Positions 1 to 12,240 are shown, counted from the first letter of the stretch. The stretch: 64,000 bases of DNA from Branchiostoma floridae (GCF_000003815.2 NC_049987.1:14294266-14358265), one strand, 5' to 3'. Program-made: numbers and translations. Notes: generated from the sequence alone by a model not told the origin.

Positions 1-120
1 TCATCCATCTATCATTCCATCCACCCACCCATCCATCGATCCATCCACACTCTTATAAGTTCATTCCTCCATCCATCATCAATCCAACCCTTTCTTCCTT
101 CCACCCTTCATTTATTTATC
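1..120. repeat. degenerate ATCC/CATC microsatellite
   Basis: Short-period repeat of CATC/ATCC units (catccatc, ccaccca, atccatcgatcc) running from the window edge to about base 90 and fading into T/C-rich sequence. No coding signal. Confidence 0.7.
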
Positions 121-1719
121 ACTCCATTGGTCTTGTTCATTCACTTACTCACCAGGTCACTCGCCTGTCTGTACATTTCTTCTGTCCGTTTAAAAATGAT
201 TTTTGTGTTCAGCAATGACATTATGTGCTTGCTTGAAGAAATGATACAGTCTAATCTAAACTTGGTCAACTCCTGTCTGATCCTTTCTCTAACGAAAAAT
301 GAAGAACGAAGTTCTTTTCTTTCTGCCCGTTGAAATGATGTATTCTGAAACATTCTAAGTGATATGTGTTATGTGACGTTTGTTTTCTTGTAGTTATACA
401 GTAATGCAAAAACGTGTGTCTGTTGGTTCTACTAGTAACTATAGTAGAAAATATACATGTGTATCATAATGTATTAGTCACCCGTTTGGCGTTACACATA
501 ACCGACTGATAACATGACGACTCCATGGGTTTCTAACGGAAATCTATCTGCAACCATGTGGGTTCGCTTTGTCCGTCATGACATGCCATGAATCATCATC
601 AGTCCCCATTGTGACAGGCCTGACAAGACAGTCGTGATGTCTCCATCTCCCGACGTCCCTTTGTTGGGAGTTACTCACCGTGCGGAGTTCCCCGGCCCTG
701 CACCCATCACGCCATGGAAACCATTAGGCTTAGCAGTAGTATGGGACCGTGTCTGGTAAGCAGTGCACCATCTTCTATCGTTAATGTTCAAAACAAAGCA
801 AAGATTGAATGAAGAGATCTCTTTCTGACCGCCAGTCTTTCTGACAACCATCAGAAAACGGACACGAATCAGAAGAAAGCAGCGCCTCTCTTCGTTCAAC
901 TTCTGCTTGGAGAGTCTGACACATCCTTTTTTACAAACAAAGCCTTCGCACGAGTCATCACCTCCTTTTGTTGCTCTTTGTGAGTCATCATTCTTACAGG
1001 CTGGACGGGACATGACAACACAAGATGTACATACATCATGCATCATGGTTCTAGGCGGGAGATTCGGTACTGAATGTTTCTGCCGCTCGGACGATCAGTG
1101 GCATCAAAAGTGTACATCATGAATTTGTATCTCACTGAAATGCGGAACGTTTAAGTCATCGTCCTGCGTTCTAACTCGAATATGTGTTACGGTACCATTA
1201 AACGGGAATATCACGCAAAACGTACAAGTACGCATAAAAAGACAACAAAACATTCAAAGCGTAGTTTTAACGGATAAAATTCGTTGGGCGTTCTGTCAAA
1301 TCGCTCGAACGCAACGATGCAGCCAACGTACCGCAGCTTCAGTGAGATAACCCGTGAACATGGCATAGAAACCTGTATCATCCGAACGTCAAACGTCTTT
1401 AAGGTAGCCAGGAGGTATGCCCGAGGAAGATTTCTTTTCGAAAAATAACCATCAATGTTAGTAGATATGTACTTCTATTTTTATAAAATCAAAAATTTGG
1501 CCATCAAATGTTGCTATTTGTTGGCCAAATTTCAAGGTCAAAGTAGCTGTCTCAAATTACACAAAAATTTCAAACTCTTCACAGCTTTTCAAACTTGACA
1601 TCATTGGATAGGTCTTGGTGAGAGAAATAGAATGGTTTTTATTGCGAAAACATCGGACATACCGTTAGAGTGTTATGGCCATCAAAAGCCTAAAAATTAC
1701 GCCATAATTTCTCCGGGTC
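121..1719. other. noncoding, no gene recognised
   Basis: Only short chance open frames are present. A segment at about 1246-1310 (acaaaacattcaaagcg ... aattcgttgggcg) resembles 8895-8965 (acaaaacatacaaagcg ... aattcgttgagcg), so it is probably an old dispersed repeat. At 903-915 the string CTGCTTGGAGAGT matches the terminus of the MITE family described at 12046 and 43330, but no partner end was found nearby. Confidence 0.5.
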
Positions 1720-1990
1720 AGCTAATTAAATATGCAAGATAACAATATCTCCGCAGTCATACAAGATACAAGGAAAAAACTTGGTATACTGGAGTTTTGT
1801 AACATGCTGAATTGAACTATGGCCATGAAATTTGCATATCTAATTCATAAATGATAAATAATCCTGAATAATTGAGTTCCAGGGGTAATAAAATCTGAGT
1901 AAGCTAATTAAATATGCAAAAACACCATATTTTCCCTCTCCTTGAAGATACAAGAACAAAACTTGGTATACGGAGGTCTTGGCACATGCC
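1720..1990 (+). repeat. two-copy imperfect tandem repeat, period about 183 bp
   Basis: The string GCTAATTAAATATGCAA occurs at 1720-1736 and again at 1903-1919. Each is followed about 40 bases later by a similar ACTTGGTATAC block (about 1779 and 1959). The copies are diverged and noncoding. They probably belong to an AT-rich interspersed element that continues to about 2.5 kb. Confidence 0.55.
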
Positions 1991-3235
1991 AAATACAAAT
2001 CTGACCTCAAAATATCATTTTAATTTTTTTATGGCCTGTAAAAATGTATTGCGTCACTACTACCACCACAATGTGATTATCGGAGCGACACGCCCCAAAA
2101 ACTGTTCATCAAAATTAGTCAAATTGGATCTTATTTTGAAATTTACCCTTTAAGGTAGAATGTCTCGCGCAGCCGCCTCAAAAGGGTGCTATTTAGTGCT
2201 CCCAATTGCTGGTAGCATATGGGGTAATCAAAATTTGAGGAAAAAAAATCATAAAAAATCAGCATTACATGATATGACAAAATCCACGCACAGATCTTTT
2301 TAAATGACCATTATTTACAATACTGTAAAGTATCAACAACAATCGTCGAATTACAAGCGGGGCAAAACACTTTTCTGTCATTTTTTCCCCAAATGGGCGT
2401 GGCCATATAGCTCTCTATGACATCATCATGACGTCATGCTAATTTGCATAAATCACCTTTATGCAATAAGGTACTTCCTAAAAAAAACTAAAGACCCATG
2501 CATTATCCAAACATGATATTTTCATGACACCAAAAACACCCCCAAACGCCTCAGTTACCACTCTTTATGGCCTTAAGCACAGACTGTCTCACCCGGACCT
2601 CAAGTGTGTGTCTGTTAGAGTCCGTTAGACCATTGTCTGCAATATTGCCAAGCAGAAGAGAGGAGAGAAGATATTTTCACGTCCCCTGGGACTTGACCTG
2701 TCGTCACGGACTTCTCGGTGGCCTCACGTGCACCCCAACTGTCCTTTTGATTGACAGCAATTCAAACCCTATGCTCAAAATCAACAAACTCTGCAACACA
2801 TAAGTCGACCAGAACCATACAAAGAGTATAGCCCTCAAGGCACGGATACCTTCCAGTGACATTTTTTGCTACATCTAACAGATTATGTCTAATCTATCGA
2901 AATATATCAAAATAGCAACATTTAGGGGACAGGTGGACAAAATCCTTATGTATATATCTATTTATCATGGTTCAGCAACAAAGTAGCTACTTTGTAAAGA
3001 GGTATTGCTTTGGGAGCGATCAGAAACATATTTCGGAGTTGAGTAAACAAATATAAGTAAGCTTGTGGCGATCCACTGTACTGTGCTGTGGATGTCTGAC
3101 ATAGTTCTGTGGGTTTTTCATTAAAACTGAATTAGTTGGTTACATGTTGGTATCAAGAATCGTAAACAACCTGTTGTTGGATGTTACGTCCCAAAATTCG
3201 ACTTCAGGGAAGAATTACAAAATGTCATGTATAGC
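1991..3235. other. noncoding, AT-rich, repeat-like
   Basis: No gene seen. The stretch 2160-2560 (low-complexity AAAAAATCAT runs, gggcgtggccatatagctc, paired tgacatcat/tgacgtcat) has the texture of an old interspersed element, but its ends could not be defined. Confidence 0.4.
2748..2757 (+). promoter_or_regulatory. exact Meis/Prep-Pbx composite motif TGATTGACAG
   Basis: Exact 10-mer TGATTGACAG, the established composite binding site for Meis/Prep with Pbx TALE homeoproteins. It lies about 3.7 kb upstream of Olig gene A and is one of five exact copies in the window. Occupancy is inferred only. Confidence 0.4.
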
Positions 3236-3279
3236 TTACATATATATATATACACATGCACACATGTACAGACAGACGA

Positions 3280-3311
<32 letters not shown>

Positions 3312-3312
3312 C
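3236..3312. repeat. microsatellite (TA)n then (GA)n
   Basis: An alternating TA/CA run at 3236-3268 is followed by about 14 GA units at 3284-3311. A simple sequence repeat; open frames through it (Arg-Glu or Leu-Ser repeats) are artefacts. Confidence 0.9.
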
Positions 3313-5316
3313 ATCCAAGATTACTACAATTCACGAAAAGAAAGCCCGGGATTTTGACTGATTGATGCGTTCTGAACAACCCAAATACTGTATCCCACGG
3401 TTGAATTTCAAGACCATGTCCATCCCGGTTGACTTTGACCACACACGGTCGGCGCTACAGAAACAAAACCAGCGGTACGGCCGTCACAACAAAGCGTCAC
3501 AGCGCCCAGGGACCTCGCCAAGATGAACTACCATTCAACAGTACATAAATCAAATCATATGCCTCAATAACCAATCAAGTGCTTTATCCAAGCACCAAGG
3601 ATAAACCAAATCCTCCAGGGTTTCCTTTGAAAGCGTTTCTTATTTTCGTATGGGATCAGAAAACAAATAGTTTTCTCACAGAAATGACGTTTTCCAAAAC
3701 TTGTGAGTTGAAATATTAGCTTCTTTACACTACAGCGTGTGTGGAATAGCGACATATGCTACATTTGTGAGATAAATCCTTTGTTAGTGGCTCTGTCAGC
3801 GATAATTGGCCTTTTGATTCACCCTTTCAGCTCCAGTGCCGTACGTGATAAGCCAGTCATTCAGAATAAATCTACCAACAAAGGACAGACGATGGCTTCA
3901 CGCAGAAAACATTAGAACAGATAAAAACGCGCACGTCGATCGGACCTGATAATTTGATGAAGCGGAAATCAAAGCTCACCTCTCCGATGGTACTTTGTCG
4001 GTAGAATAATCCGGTTATTTCCAGATCAACAAACGACATGACTCCCCTTTATCAAAGATTTAGAAATGACAAGGCTAGGATCATGGGGCATTTTTACAGA
4101 GTTGCAACTTTGTGTAATAGTTGTTGACATACGTTGTACTATACACAATTGTCGTGGAATAATGTTCTCTACTAAAGTTTAAAGAATAATTAGATCAACA
4201 CTGTGTCAAAAACTTACCCATCTCTTTGCGGACTAAACGACCAGGATAACACATGTACTTGTTCTGAGTACAATGATACATGTACATGTATAGACAATAT
4301 ATTTCTGCATATAGATTTATATAAGCTTCTGAGCCATATGACAAATTCATTGTCATGTATGGTATAGAATATTGTTTATATCAGTATGTGTATTTGAGTC
4401 CTTTTATTTTTGTTCAATGGATTAAAATTAGAAGCTCCACATACACAGTGCAAATGTGATACTAAGTATTGATCAAACATTGCTAATAACCAGTTACATC
4501 CCGATTAACTCATTATCCTCTTCATTAGTAATAGCTAATCTGCATTTTTCGGGATCAAAAACATTTAATTAGGAAGGATTTTGAGTAATCCTTGCTCCAG
4601 CAGGACACGTTGCTATGGTATATTCTCTGTGGGACAAACTTAATTCCAGTCAATATTAAACAGAGGAATACACTGTGGAATTATCAGTTTTCCTATGCGA
4701 AAGCCAGAGGAAGACCACCTAGGAGGACATGGGCTCATCACATGTATCATAGATATGATTGATTCTTAACGAGCCCGATGGGAAATCGACAAAACCATCG
4801 ATTATCGAACCTTGTGTCACTGAAGGACAAACACGTTCTGTCGGGGACAGGTCAAAGGTGAATCAGGAAAAAAACGGGGAAAATATTGTTTTCTATGTAT
4901 AATTGGTGTTTTTTTTCTCAGGAAATGTATGTTCTATGTATTCAGTGTGAAAAAATCGGCATAAATTCAACGAAAATTCATACTTTGTGACAGAAATGTT
5001 AGCTAAATTTGGTGACTGAGACAGCATAGATCTAGTACACTTGTCAGACGACAGACACTTGACCATCAAACCGGGCGTCCTGGGAACGAGTCCCCAGGGC
5101 ATGGCAACGGCGACTTGGCGACTCTGGGAACGATCGTCCGTGACTTTCCTACATCAGATAAGTATAGATCGTTTTTGAGTTGCCATGGAGACAAGAACAA
5201 TGTCCCCTTGGGCTGAGACGTGGCAGAGGCCGTGGCTTTGACGTCTGTGGGAAGATGGCGGACAGGCTTCTCTCATCCAGCAGTCAGCTAAAAAGTTAAT
5301 CAAAATACACAAAGAT
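3313..5316. other. noncoding stretch, possible conserved regulatory sequence at 3.79-4.02 kb
   Basis: No gene seen. At 3790-4020 the sequence is dense in homeodomain/TCF/GATA-like words (gataattgg, acaaagga, gataatttgatgaag, aatcaaag), the texture of a developmental enhancer. At 5178-5200 the word GTTGCCATGGAGAC resembles an RFX X-box and is followed by AACAATG (Sox-like). These are motif impressions; cross-species alignment would decide. Confidence 0.25.
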
Positions 5317-5317
5317 T

Positions 5318-5332
5318 GGGGGGGGGGGGGGG
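5318..5332. repeat. poly-G homopolymer tract
   Basis: Uninterrupted run of about 15 G. Prone to length error in assembly. Confidence 0.85.
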
Positions 5333-6482
5333 TGCTGGTTTGGCAATTCTGAAAATTGCAGCTGGAAATTTGTGTCTAACTTTCTTATTCCCAAATGTGC
5401 TGATGGCTAAACAACTGAAATTTGCTGAATCTTATTTTGTGATACTGGCGCCATCTAAATATACCGTGTGTATTTTCTCCAACAGACTAGTCTCCCATCT
5501 TTTACAAACCCCAATCCTCAACAATTCCACAACTGTTTTAAAATCAGTACAATAGAATAGACAAACGACGCTCTCGTGGTCCATTCTCCACAATGGGAAC
5601 TCTTCAACTAAAGTGCGTCGAGAAGAAGAGCCCTTAATTTAATTTGTAACTAGACTACTCTCTCCGCGTCTGTTCCTTTATTCCTACACCACCACACAAC
5701 CTGGATGAACCTAAGGACCGTGAAAACAGTCCCGGCACGTGCCCGTCCGCTAGCGGAGTTACTGACATCCGAACTAATCATTAAAACGAGTTTAACCATG
5801 TGGTAAAATGCACCACGACAGCCGTGCAACCCGCTATAAGTGAGCAAAACAAAGCTTAGCCTGGAGGCATGGAGTCCACACAAAAAGGGACATTTCGTTT
5901 TACACTCGTTAGACTCATGTTAAGTGGCATATTTACGTGTCTTACAAAGTACCAAGTTTGTAGTTGTGAGGAGAGTTGTTGGTGAGTTGATGAGGCGTGT
6001 GAGGTAGGAGCTAAGTAGGTTCCACCGCCGCGTGGCCGCGGTACGGCCGACTCTTGTGTCCTTATGGTCGGTATAATTGGTTCTGTAGACCAAAAAAGGA
6101 CGCAATACAAGTTAACAACAGCGATGCCTGCATGTCTTAATGTTTGTACTTCTTAAAGTGTTGTTATATGTAGTATTTACTCATTCTTATAAAGAATGGG
6201 AATGATGCAAAATAAACAAACAAATAATTCCCTGCTCGGATATGAGACTCATCGCTGGCTGGCGGTCGTGCATCGCGATTGGTGGCCCATCTGTCAAAGG
6301 GGACAGGTACCCTCGGGGTCCTTATTTTTGTCCCCATTGTTATCTGCCCAAGAGCCGCCCTTAAAATCCGGTGAGGCGGGCAGAAGCGACCATTCTGTGT
6401 TAACAACGCCTCAGAAGCATTGACGGCTTGAGTCCGAGTTTACGGTTGGTGCAATCGTTTGTTTGACGAAGTTATAGACGAG
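5333..6482 (+). promoter_or_regulatory. upstream region and 5' leader of Olig gene A
   Basis: The 1.15 kb before the Olig A start has no credible gene. An inverted CCAAT element (gcgattggtgg, about 6276-6286) lies about 200 bases before the ATG, and no clear TATA box was found. The transcription start cannot be placed from sequence alone. Confidence 0.35.
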
Positions 6483-7247
6483 ATGGAAGACCGTGAAGAC
6501 CATGGGCACATTGTCGGGACGGAGTCGCCTGGGTCTCCGAGCGTGTCTTCTCCTCTGTCCTGGTCCAGCGGCGGCTCGCCCAGACCGTCTTCTCCCTACA
6601 TGCGGTCCCAGCCTGGCAAGATCCGGAAGGGGAGCAAGAGTCTGAAGAAAGCCGAGAAGCAGTTATCGGAGGAGGAGGTACAGGAGCTGCGGCTGAAGGT
6701 GAACGAGAGGGAGAGGAAGAGAATGCACGACCTGAACTCGGCGCTGGACGGGTTGCGGGAAGTCATGCCGTACGCTCACGGTCCGTCCGTCAGGAAACTC
6801 TCCAAAATCGCCACGCTGCTGCTGGCCAAGAACTACATCCTCATGCTCAACAGTTCCTTGGAGGAGATGAAGCGGCTCGTGAGCGATGTGTACCAGAACG
6901 GCCACCGTGGTCACCACGCGGGGCTGCCGTCGCCGGCGGCAAGCTTACCGAGTCTGCACGGGCCCGCCATGAGACCCTCCCCGCCAATACTCCCGCACAG
7001 CACGCTTATCAAGCCCGAGGCGACGTTCAGCGTGCCGCCCACCACAAGTCTACACCGGCCTGCTACCCACCTCTCCCCGAAGGACCCTCCCCGCAGCTCC
7101 GCGTCTGTCAAGCCCCAGACCAGGCCGCTCGGGCTCCCGACGAACCCTTTCGGCGTCTGGCCCATCCCCTGCTCGTGCCCGCAGTGTCCGACGGACCTCT
7201 CAGTCGGCCTGCCGTTCGGAAAGATGCCGACATTTCACACAAGGTGA
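6483..7247 (+). CDS. Olig-family bHLH transcription factor (gene A), single exon
   Basis: Encodes a 254-aa nuclear bHLH protein of the Olig family. In vertebrates these factors bind E-boxes, usually as repressors, in ventral neural tube, motor neuron and glial specification. ATG 6483 is chosen because an in-frame TGA lies upstream at 6429 and no earlier ATG exists in frame. Order: acidic N-terminus, Ser/Pro-rich stretch with [12 protein letters not shown] (about 27-38), basic linker [15 protein letters not shown] (51-65), basic region plus helix-loop-helix about 69-125 ([32 protein letters not shown]), Pro-rich tail, then a Cys motif CSCPQCP and terminal LPFGKMPTF. No intron is needed, as in vertebrate Olig genes. 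Convergent with paralogue B at 41957-41178, and 174 of 175 bases of its bHLH region match B. AATAAA at 7886-7891 would give a 3' UTR of about 650 nt. Which Olig orthologue this is cannot be decided here. Confidence 0.95.
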   Translation: MEDREDHGHIVGTESPGSPSVSSPLSWSSGGSPRPSSPYMRSQPGKIRKGSKSLKKAEKQLSEEEVQELRLKVNERERKRMHDLNSALDGLREVMPYAHGPSVRKLSKIATLLLAKNYILMLNSSLEEMKRLVSDVYQNGHRGHHAGLPSPAASLPSLHGPAMRPSPPILPHSTLIKPEATFSVPPTTSLHRPATHLSPKDPPRSSASVKPQTRPLGLPTNPFGVWPIPCSCPQCPTDLSVGLPFGKMPTFHTR

Positions 7248-8498
7248 CACGCTGCCTGATCGGACAATGTATAAACTATTGTACAGAACTGTATACAAAC
7301 TTCAAATCGGGTAAACACTTGTGTTTATCGACAGCTCATTCTTACTATTCACACTATTGTAAATTCGACTTTATAGACTATTTGTCAGGAATGTTTGTTC
7401 CACACAGTGTCTTTTCGTTTCCATTGTGGTAAACCATGAGCCTTCCACCCCATTTCACATGAACACAGGGCCCACAAAATCGCTTCAAGTCTCGAATATT
7501 TCTTGGGATAGCTGACGGCTCACATTCTCACTCACAAATTTCATCTATTGTTTTATGTAAGGCGAACGACAGTGTGGTGTTAGTCTCTTCGTCTTGAGGC
7601 CATGTTTTGTCTTAATCATATTATCAGTTGCTGTTCATGAATGTATAACGAAAAAGAAACAGCAAAAATTACATTGACGTTTGTTGTTCAGTGCTATGTC
7701 CCATTCCAATTCATGCGCGTTCTATGTGTATAACAAATTTGACCGGGGATTTAATACCGGTTCTCTTCATGTAGCAGATCATACTATTGACTGAAGTATC
7801 TACCAGTTCTGTATATGTCAAAATGAATCTGTCCATTTGTCGTCCATTTTACCCTGTCCATGTACATATTGAAAATCTTGAAGTAAATAAACGCTTTATT
7901 TTTCACCATACTTCTTTGCTTCTTTGTTCATTTGGACGGATGTCTGTCTTCCCGTCTTTGTTACATAACAGTATAAATTTCATTGTGGAACATATAACTT
8001 TAAACGGAACGAATATGAAGCCGTTTATGATGTTAACAACTCAACAGTGGTTTCAAAGTGTCTGAAAATCGTCTATCTTACACATGTTCTCTAAAAACAC
8101 TGTAGGAAAGTGTCCAAAACAAAAGATTTCGTTTACTCTATATTGGAAAATGTATGTTTTCATTATAAAACCAAGCTTACTAAATCTTGTAAAAAAGGTA
8201 TTGGTGTTGTACCCAAAGCATGTCTTTAAACCAAAAATGTTGTTGATATGAATGTTTATTTTGTAGAATATTTAAACTTGTGTTGTAGCTTACGTGCCAT
8301 AGACAGTACTAAATATTTACAATGCTAACGAAAAAATGGAAGAAAACGAATAGATAGTCACAACAGAGAACAGCAACAGATCCTGACAGAATACTTAGAT
8401 AATTTCCTTTCCATCTTAAACCTGTAGCTCTTCTTAGAGAGCAAAAAAATTCTTCCTAAACACCTCGACAAAAAGTTTAACAAAGAAAATCAGCGGGT
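7248..8498 (+). other. Olig A 3' UTR and downstream spacer
   Basis: No second gene. A canonical AATAAA at 7886-7891, followed by T-rich sequence, is the best polyadenylation signal for Olig A. The conserved block starting at 8499 therefore probably lies outside the transcript. Confidence 0.45.
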
Positions 8499-8611
8499 TG
8501 TTTAAGGGAAGCAGATGTGCATTAGAGCGCTAACGAGGGTTACATATCGCACCCGTGGATAATGACAGGTTGGACGGACAGGTCCCCCTCCGGGCCGAGC
8601 TGGGCTCCTCC
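8499..8611 (+). promoter_or_regulatory. near-identical noncoding element downstream of Olig A
   Basis: Bases 8499-8599 are identical over 101 consecutive positions to the reverse complement of 40118-40218. After one mismatch at 8600, 11 more bases match (8601-8611 with 40106-40116). It starts 1252 bp after the Olig A stop; its partner starts 960 bp after the Olig B stop in the same orientation relative to the gene. It contains an E-box CAGATG (8512-8517), ATTAGAGCGCTAA, CGCTAACGAGGG and GGATAATGACAGG (TGACAG is a Meis/TGIF-type half site). Identity covers every position with no shared start-to-stop frame, so protein coding does not explain it. Most likely a duplicated enhancer or other cis element. 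Gene conversion is the alternative cause of the identity. Confidence 0.75.
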
Positions 8612-11600
8612 AGAGTCTTTGTTGGCGGCAAATCGTACCAGAGAAAAATGTCCATCTCCTTTTCTTAGTTTCTTAAGTCTTTTTTGCTGATAATGAATGA
8701 ATGAATAAGGGTTTATGAACGCATCTTGCAGCAAATACAATCCGCTTCTAGGTCACAAAGAGGTTAAAATCATAGCTTAGCCTCCCTCTCCCCTAGACGG
8801 TGATCACGCTGCTCTCTCACTGCGACCTAAAACGGATGTGTGTAACTTTTCATTTCAATACTGGGTATATCATGAAAAATGTTTAAGTGTGGCAACAAAA
8901 CATACAAAGCGTAAAAAGATTCGTTTCTTTCTTGTACAATTCGTTGAGCGATCTGTAAAATTTTAGATAACAAAGAGCGCGAGAGCAATGCAAAGGGGCA
9001 TTACCGGTTAAAATTCTTTGCGCACTTCTAGTAACTGTTACATGATGGTTTTGGTTCTGAGACTTTGTAAGATGTCGGCCCATGTTCTATTAGAGCAATA
9101 TTTTTTATATAGTTAACAATTTACGGAACTTTTAAAAGAAAAACATACGGTATGCACTGAAGAAGATGTTTAAAGCGCAGAAGCCACACTAGTTTATACA
9201 GGAACTTTACGACTCTCTTAATTGTTTACATACAGATAGCACTTAGTTTTCGTTTGCAATGTTCATAAGTCTACCTAGCAGCAAGTGTGACGTGCATTCT
9301 GTGTCGGTCCCCATTCTGTACTGGAAAAAAATGTATTTATGAGCATTCACGTAATGTTGTCAATCAGTCAATGTTGTTGATTCTTCACATACAATTTTCT
9401 TTTTACTTTTGCGATTTTCACACATAATGTTTACAATATATTCAGTTTTTACCAACTAGGAATAGATTCAAAGTGAGCATTTTGTTTTCCACTGAGGAGA
9501 AACTGATGTTGTAATTTCCAAACAAACGTCAGCATCAGTTAGATAACAACGAAGGTCATCTGAATTAGCCACAACCTCTTTACAAAGGAAGGGACGTATC
9601 CTTTGGTTGAAAGCGGCTTTAAAACTACAATAAAAAGTATAACAAGCAGTTTGCTGAGCACATTGTGAATTCACGTTTTTCTCGAGCGCTTTCTCTGTGT
9701 GCAATCGGTTAGCTTCGGGTGAAAGGAACCTTGTGTCAAGCATATCTATTCACACCCTGCTCAAAGAAAACAATTCTTAAACAGTATTTTTGTGCTCTCG
9801 TCATGAAAACGATTTCAGCATTTCTTTCAGACACTGGTTGACTGTTGTTTGAAGCTTAAATAAATTACGAATATTTCTGTGTATTCACTTCAAAACAGAT
9901 TTGCGCAACCAAAATGACAATGGCAAAAAGTCACATTGAGAAAGGAACATATTTCGGGCTTGCAATGATTCATCATTCATTTTACATTTTCAACATTATG
10001 CGTGTTATTGTACTGGATTGATGATTACTTTGATGAAGTTGGTATGAAATATTCTTAAACTGTACGTACTCTTTCTTTGGCCGTCCCTTGTTTTGTTTTA
10101 TACTTATTAATAACATGTAGAGTTTAAAACGAAACAGTACAGAGTAAAAAGGATTCATAGTGGACCGATAAAAAGTTTAGATCCCTACATTATGCATTAA
10201 CCGCAGCGATTGTTCTCTAACTACATCATAGATTCTTCCAGCCCACCGACAGCATGGCCGTCCTCTGGTAACCAGCCCGGCCATTCTGTCCACCGCAGGT
10301 GTGGGGTTCGACTCCCCGCTGTCCCGCTTTGTAACCAGGTGCTGATCCATAATTCCAGCTATGTGACATTTGAACTTCCATTTTGCCCATGGCTAATCGC
10401 TTTCCCCGGTGTTTAAGGCTCCCCTTCAATCTGGCTAAACGCGCTCTATGGAATCTGTCAGCTTCGGTCCGCTGTGGCGCGCAAATGAACAATGACTGAG
10501 AAACCATAGAAAATTAGTCCTTTACACCGCAGACTATCACTTGGACATCGGTCACTATTTGGATCACTGGTAAAAAAAGATTTATGGAGTGGACTGAACT
10601 TGGGGTCACGCTCCCTCCCGGGGCTATTTTATTCAATTTTACCCGCTGAAAATGAGAAAATATCAGGGCGGCGGGGATAACACGGAGAGCATGCTGGTAA
10701 CAAATGTTCACAAGGTGGGGAACGAACAGTGACAGATTCTGGCAAGTCGACAGAAAAAGAGAAGCCGTAGTTAAGGGTACGGGACAAAAGAAGGGCCACA
10801 CAGCGGTCGGTACAAGAAAGATGTCGTAGGGAAGAACAAGGAAACCGTGTGTGTTTTTAAACACAGATTTTCTTGTTCTTCGTACGGCACTCGTGAGTGT
10901 AGCCCAAACGGAAAGTGTGAGTGTAGCCCAAACGACATAAATACATGCATTTCTAAGAGGTAAGTAATATTTGCAATGCTGAGTCATTTTAGTGTGTTAC
11001 AACACGAAACTAAACCTGAGAAGTATTAGATGAAAGAATGCACGAGCAAACGAACAAATGACTGGGTAGATGGATGGATGGACGGATGCATGAATGAATG
11101 AATGCATGAAAATAGATGGATGATTTGATTAGATGAATTACCTTTATTGCACTTCCCTGTATAACTTGTATGCGTAACATTATGTGTATATACTTTATCA
11201 TAGACATTCATAGTAATGATATGCCACATGAAATGCAAGAGTGTTGCTGCCCATATTTTCGTACGGAATTCCACATTCCATACGCTCAAAGATTATCCAA
11301 CATGTTCCAAAGAGATTCTTTATCTTATTGTTACATCAGTTGAATAATTGACATTTCCAAAGAGCCTCCATATCCTGACGCGACCGCTAAAAGACTCAAG
11401 CCAAGAGGTGTGAATAGACTGTATGTAATTATCCATATTTTCAGTGTGTCATTAAACAAGGCGAGAACAAACATCCTATATGGCCGTACGGTTGGGTGGA
11501 ACAGCTGGTGGATAGGTGCCCGTATGAGAAGATGTTGGGTACATTGTGTGTAATGACTGCTGCCCGCAGATAGCTGGAGGGACAGAGGGATATGTACAGT

Positions 11601-12045
11601 TCCCTATACCTCCGGGCAGGTAGGTGGGATCAGGTAATAAGGCATACTGTGAAAGGGCGAAACAGGCTGGTCATAATGCCATTTGTCATTTTTGGTTCGG
11701 AACTGTTAGCTTCGTAAAAATGACCCTCTTGAAAAAAGCATGGTTTAGGCCAAAGCAGAAACGATATTTTGTCTTTACTCACATAAATGTATGTATTGTA
11801 TGAAATGATATTGTAGGAAGCCAAAAATGTAAGATTTTGTGGTAGAAAAAATGAGAGCAACGATTCATCATTATCGCCGCAACTATTAGCAAGGCTTTCG
11901 AAAGTCTATTTCCTGTCCGTCTGGAATGAAACAATATCCAGGTCTGGTACTAGCACCACGGTGTATCGTAGATGTGAAATTCATGACGATCTGTGGGTAC
12001 TATTGGGATGTCATACAACAGTCTTCTAAGAGACCCTGTCACATT
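8612..12045. other. noncoding, no gene recognised
   Basis: Only short chance frames. Bases 8895-8965 resemble 1246-1310 (old dispersed repeat). A GAATGAATG/GGATGGATGG-rich patch at about 11068-11120 is a degenerate microsatellite. A tRNA-like T-arm at about 10306-10322 was examined and rejected. Confidence 0.45.
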
Positions 12046-12233
12046 CTACTCCCAAAGCAGAGGTTCGGCCACGGCCATTCTTAGACTTTCCTTTTTTTGT
12101 GGGGGGAGGGGGTAAGCTTTCTACTAGTATTTTGTGCCACGGGACATATTGGAAACGGTACAAAATAGAAAGCCCAACAATAACGCCCCAAACACGACAA
12201 AGCGGCCGGAGCCGAACCTCTACTCGGAGAGTA
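12046..12233. mobile_element. MITE, 188 bp, TIR TACTCTCC-AAGCAGAGGTT type, 7-bp TSD
   Basis: Both ends match when one is reverse-complemented: left TCTACTCCCAAAGCAGAGG followed by TTCGGC, right GCCGAACCTC then TACTCGGAGAGTA. Exact 7-bp direct repeats GTCACAT flank it (12039-12045 and 12234-12240). The interior is noncoding with a poly-G/T patch. Same family as the element at 43330-43496, which also shows a 7-bp target duplication. Non-autonomous; the transposase superfamily is not identified. Confidence 0.8.
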
Positions 12234-12240
12234 GTCACAT

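Noticed and set aside
3236-3442. Frames encoding Arg-Glu or Leu-Ser runs
   Set aside because: Produced by the GA microsatellite.
10247-10325. tRNA-like segment: GACAGC ... GGTTCGACTCC ... GCTGTC
   Set aside because: The T-arm (TGGGG-TTCGACT-CCCCG) and six acceptor pairs look right, but the D-loop is too long, the base before the anticodon is not T and no proper A box is present. At best a degenerate or chance tRNA-like fold.
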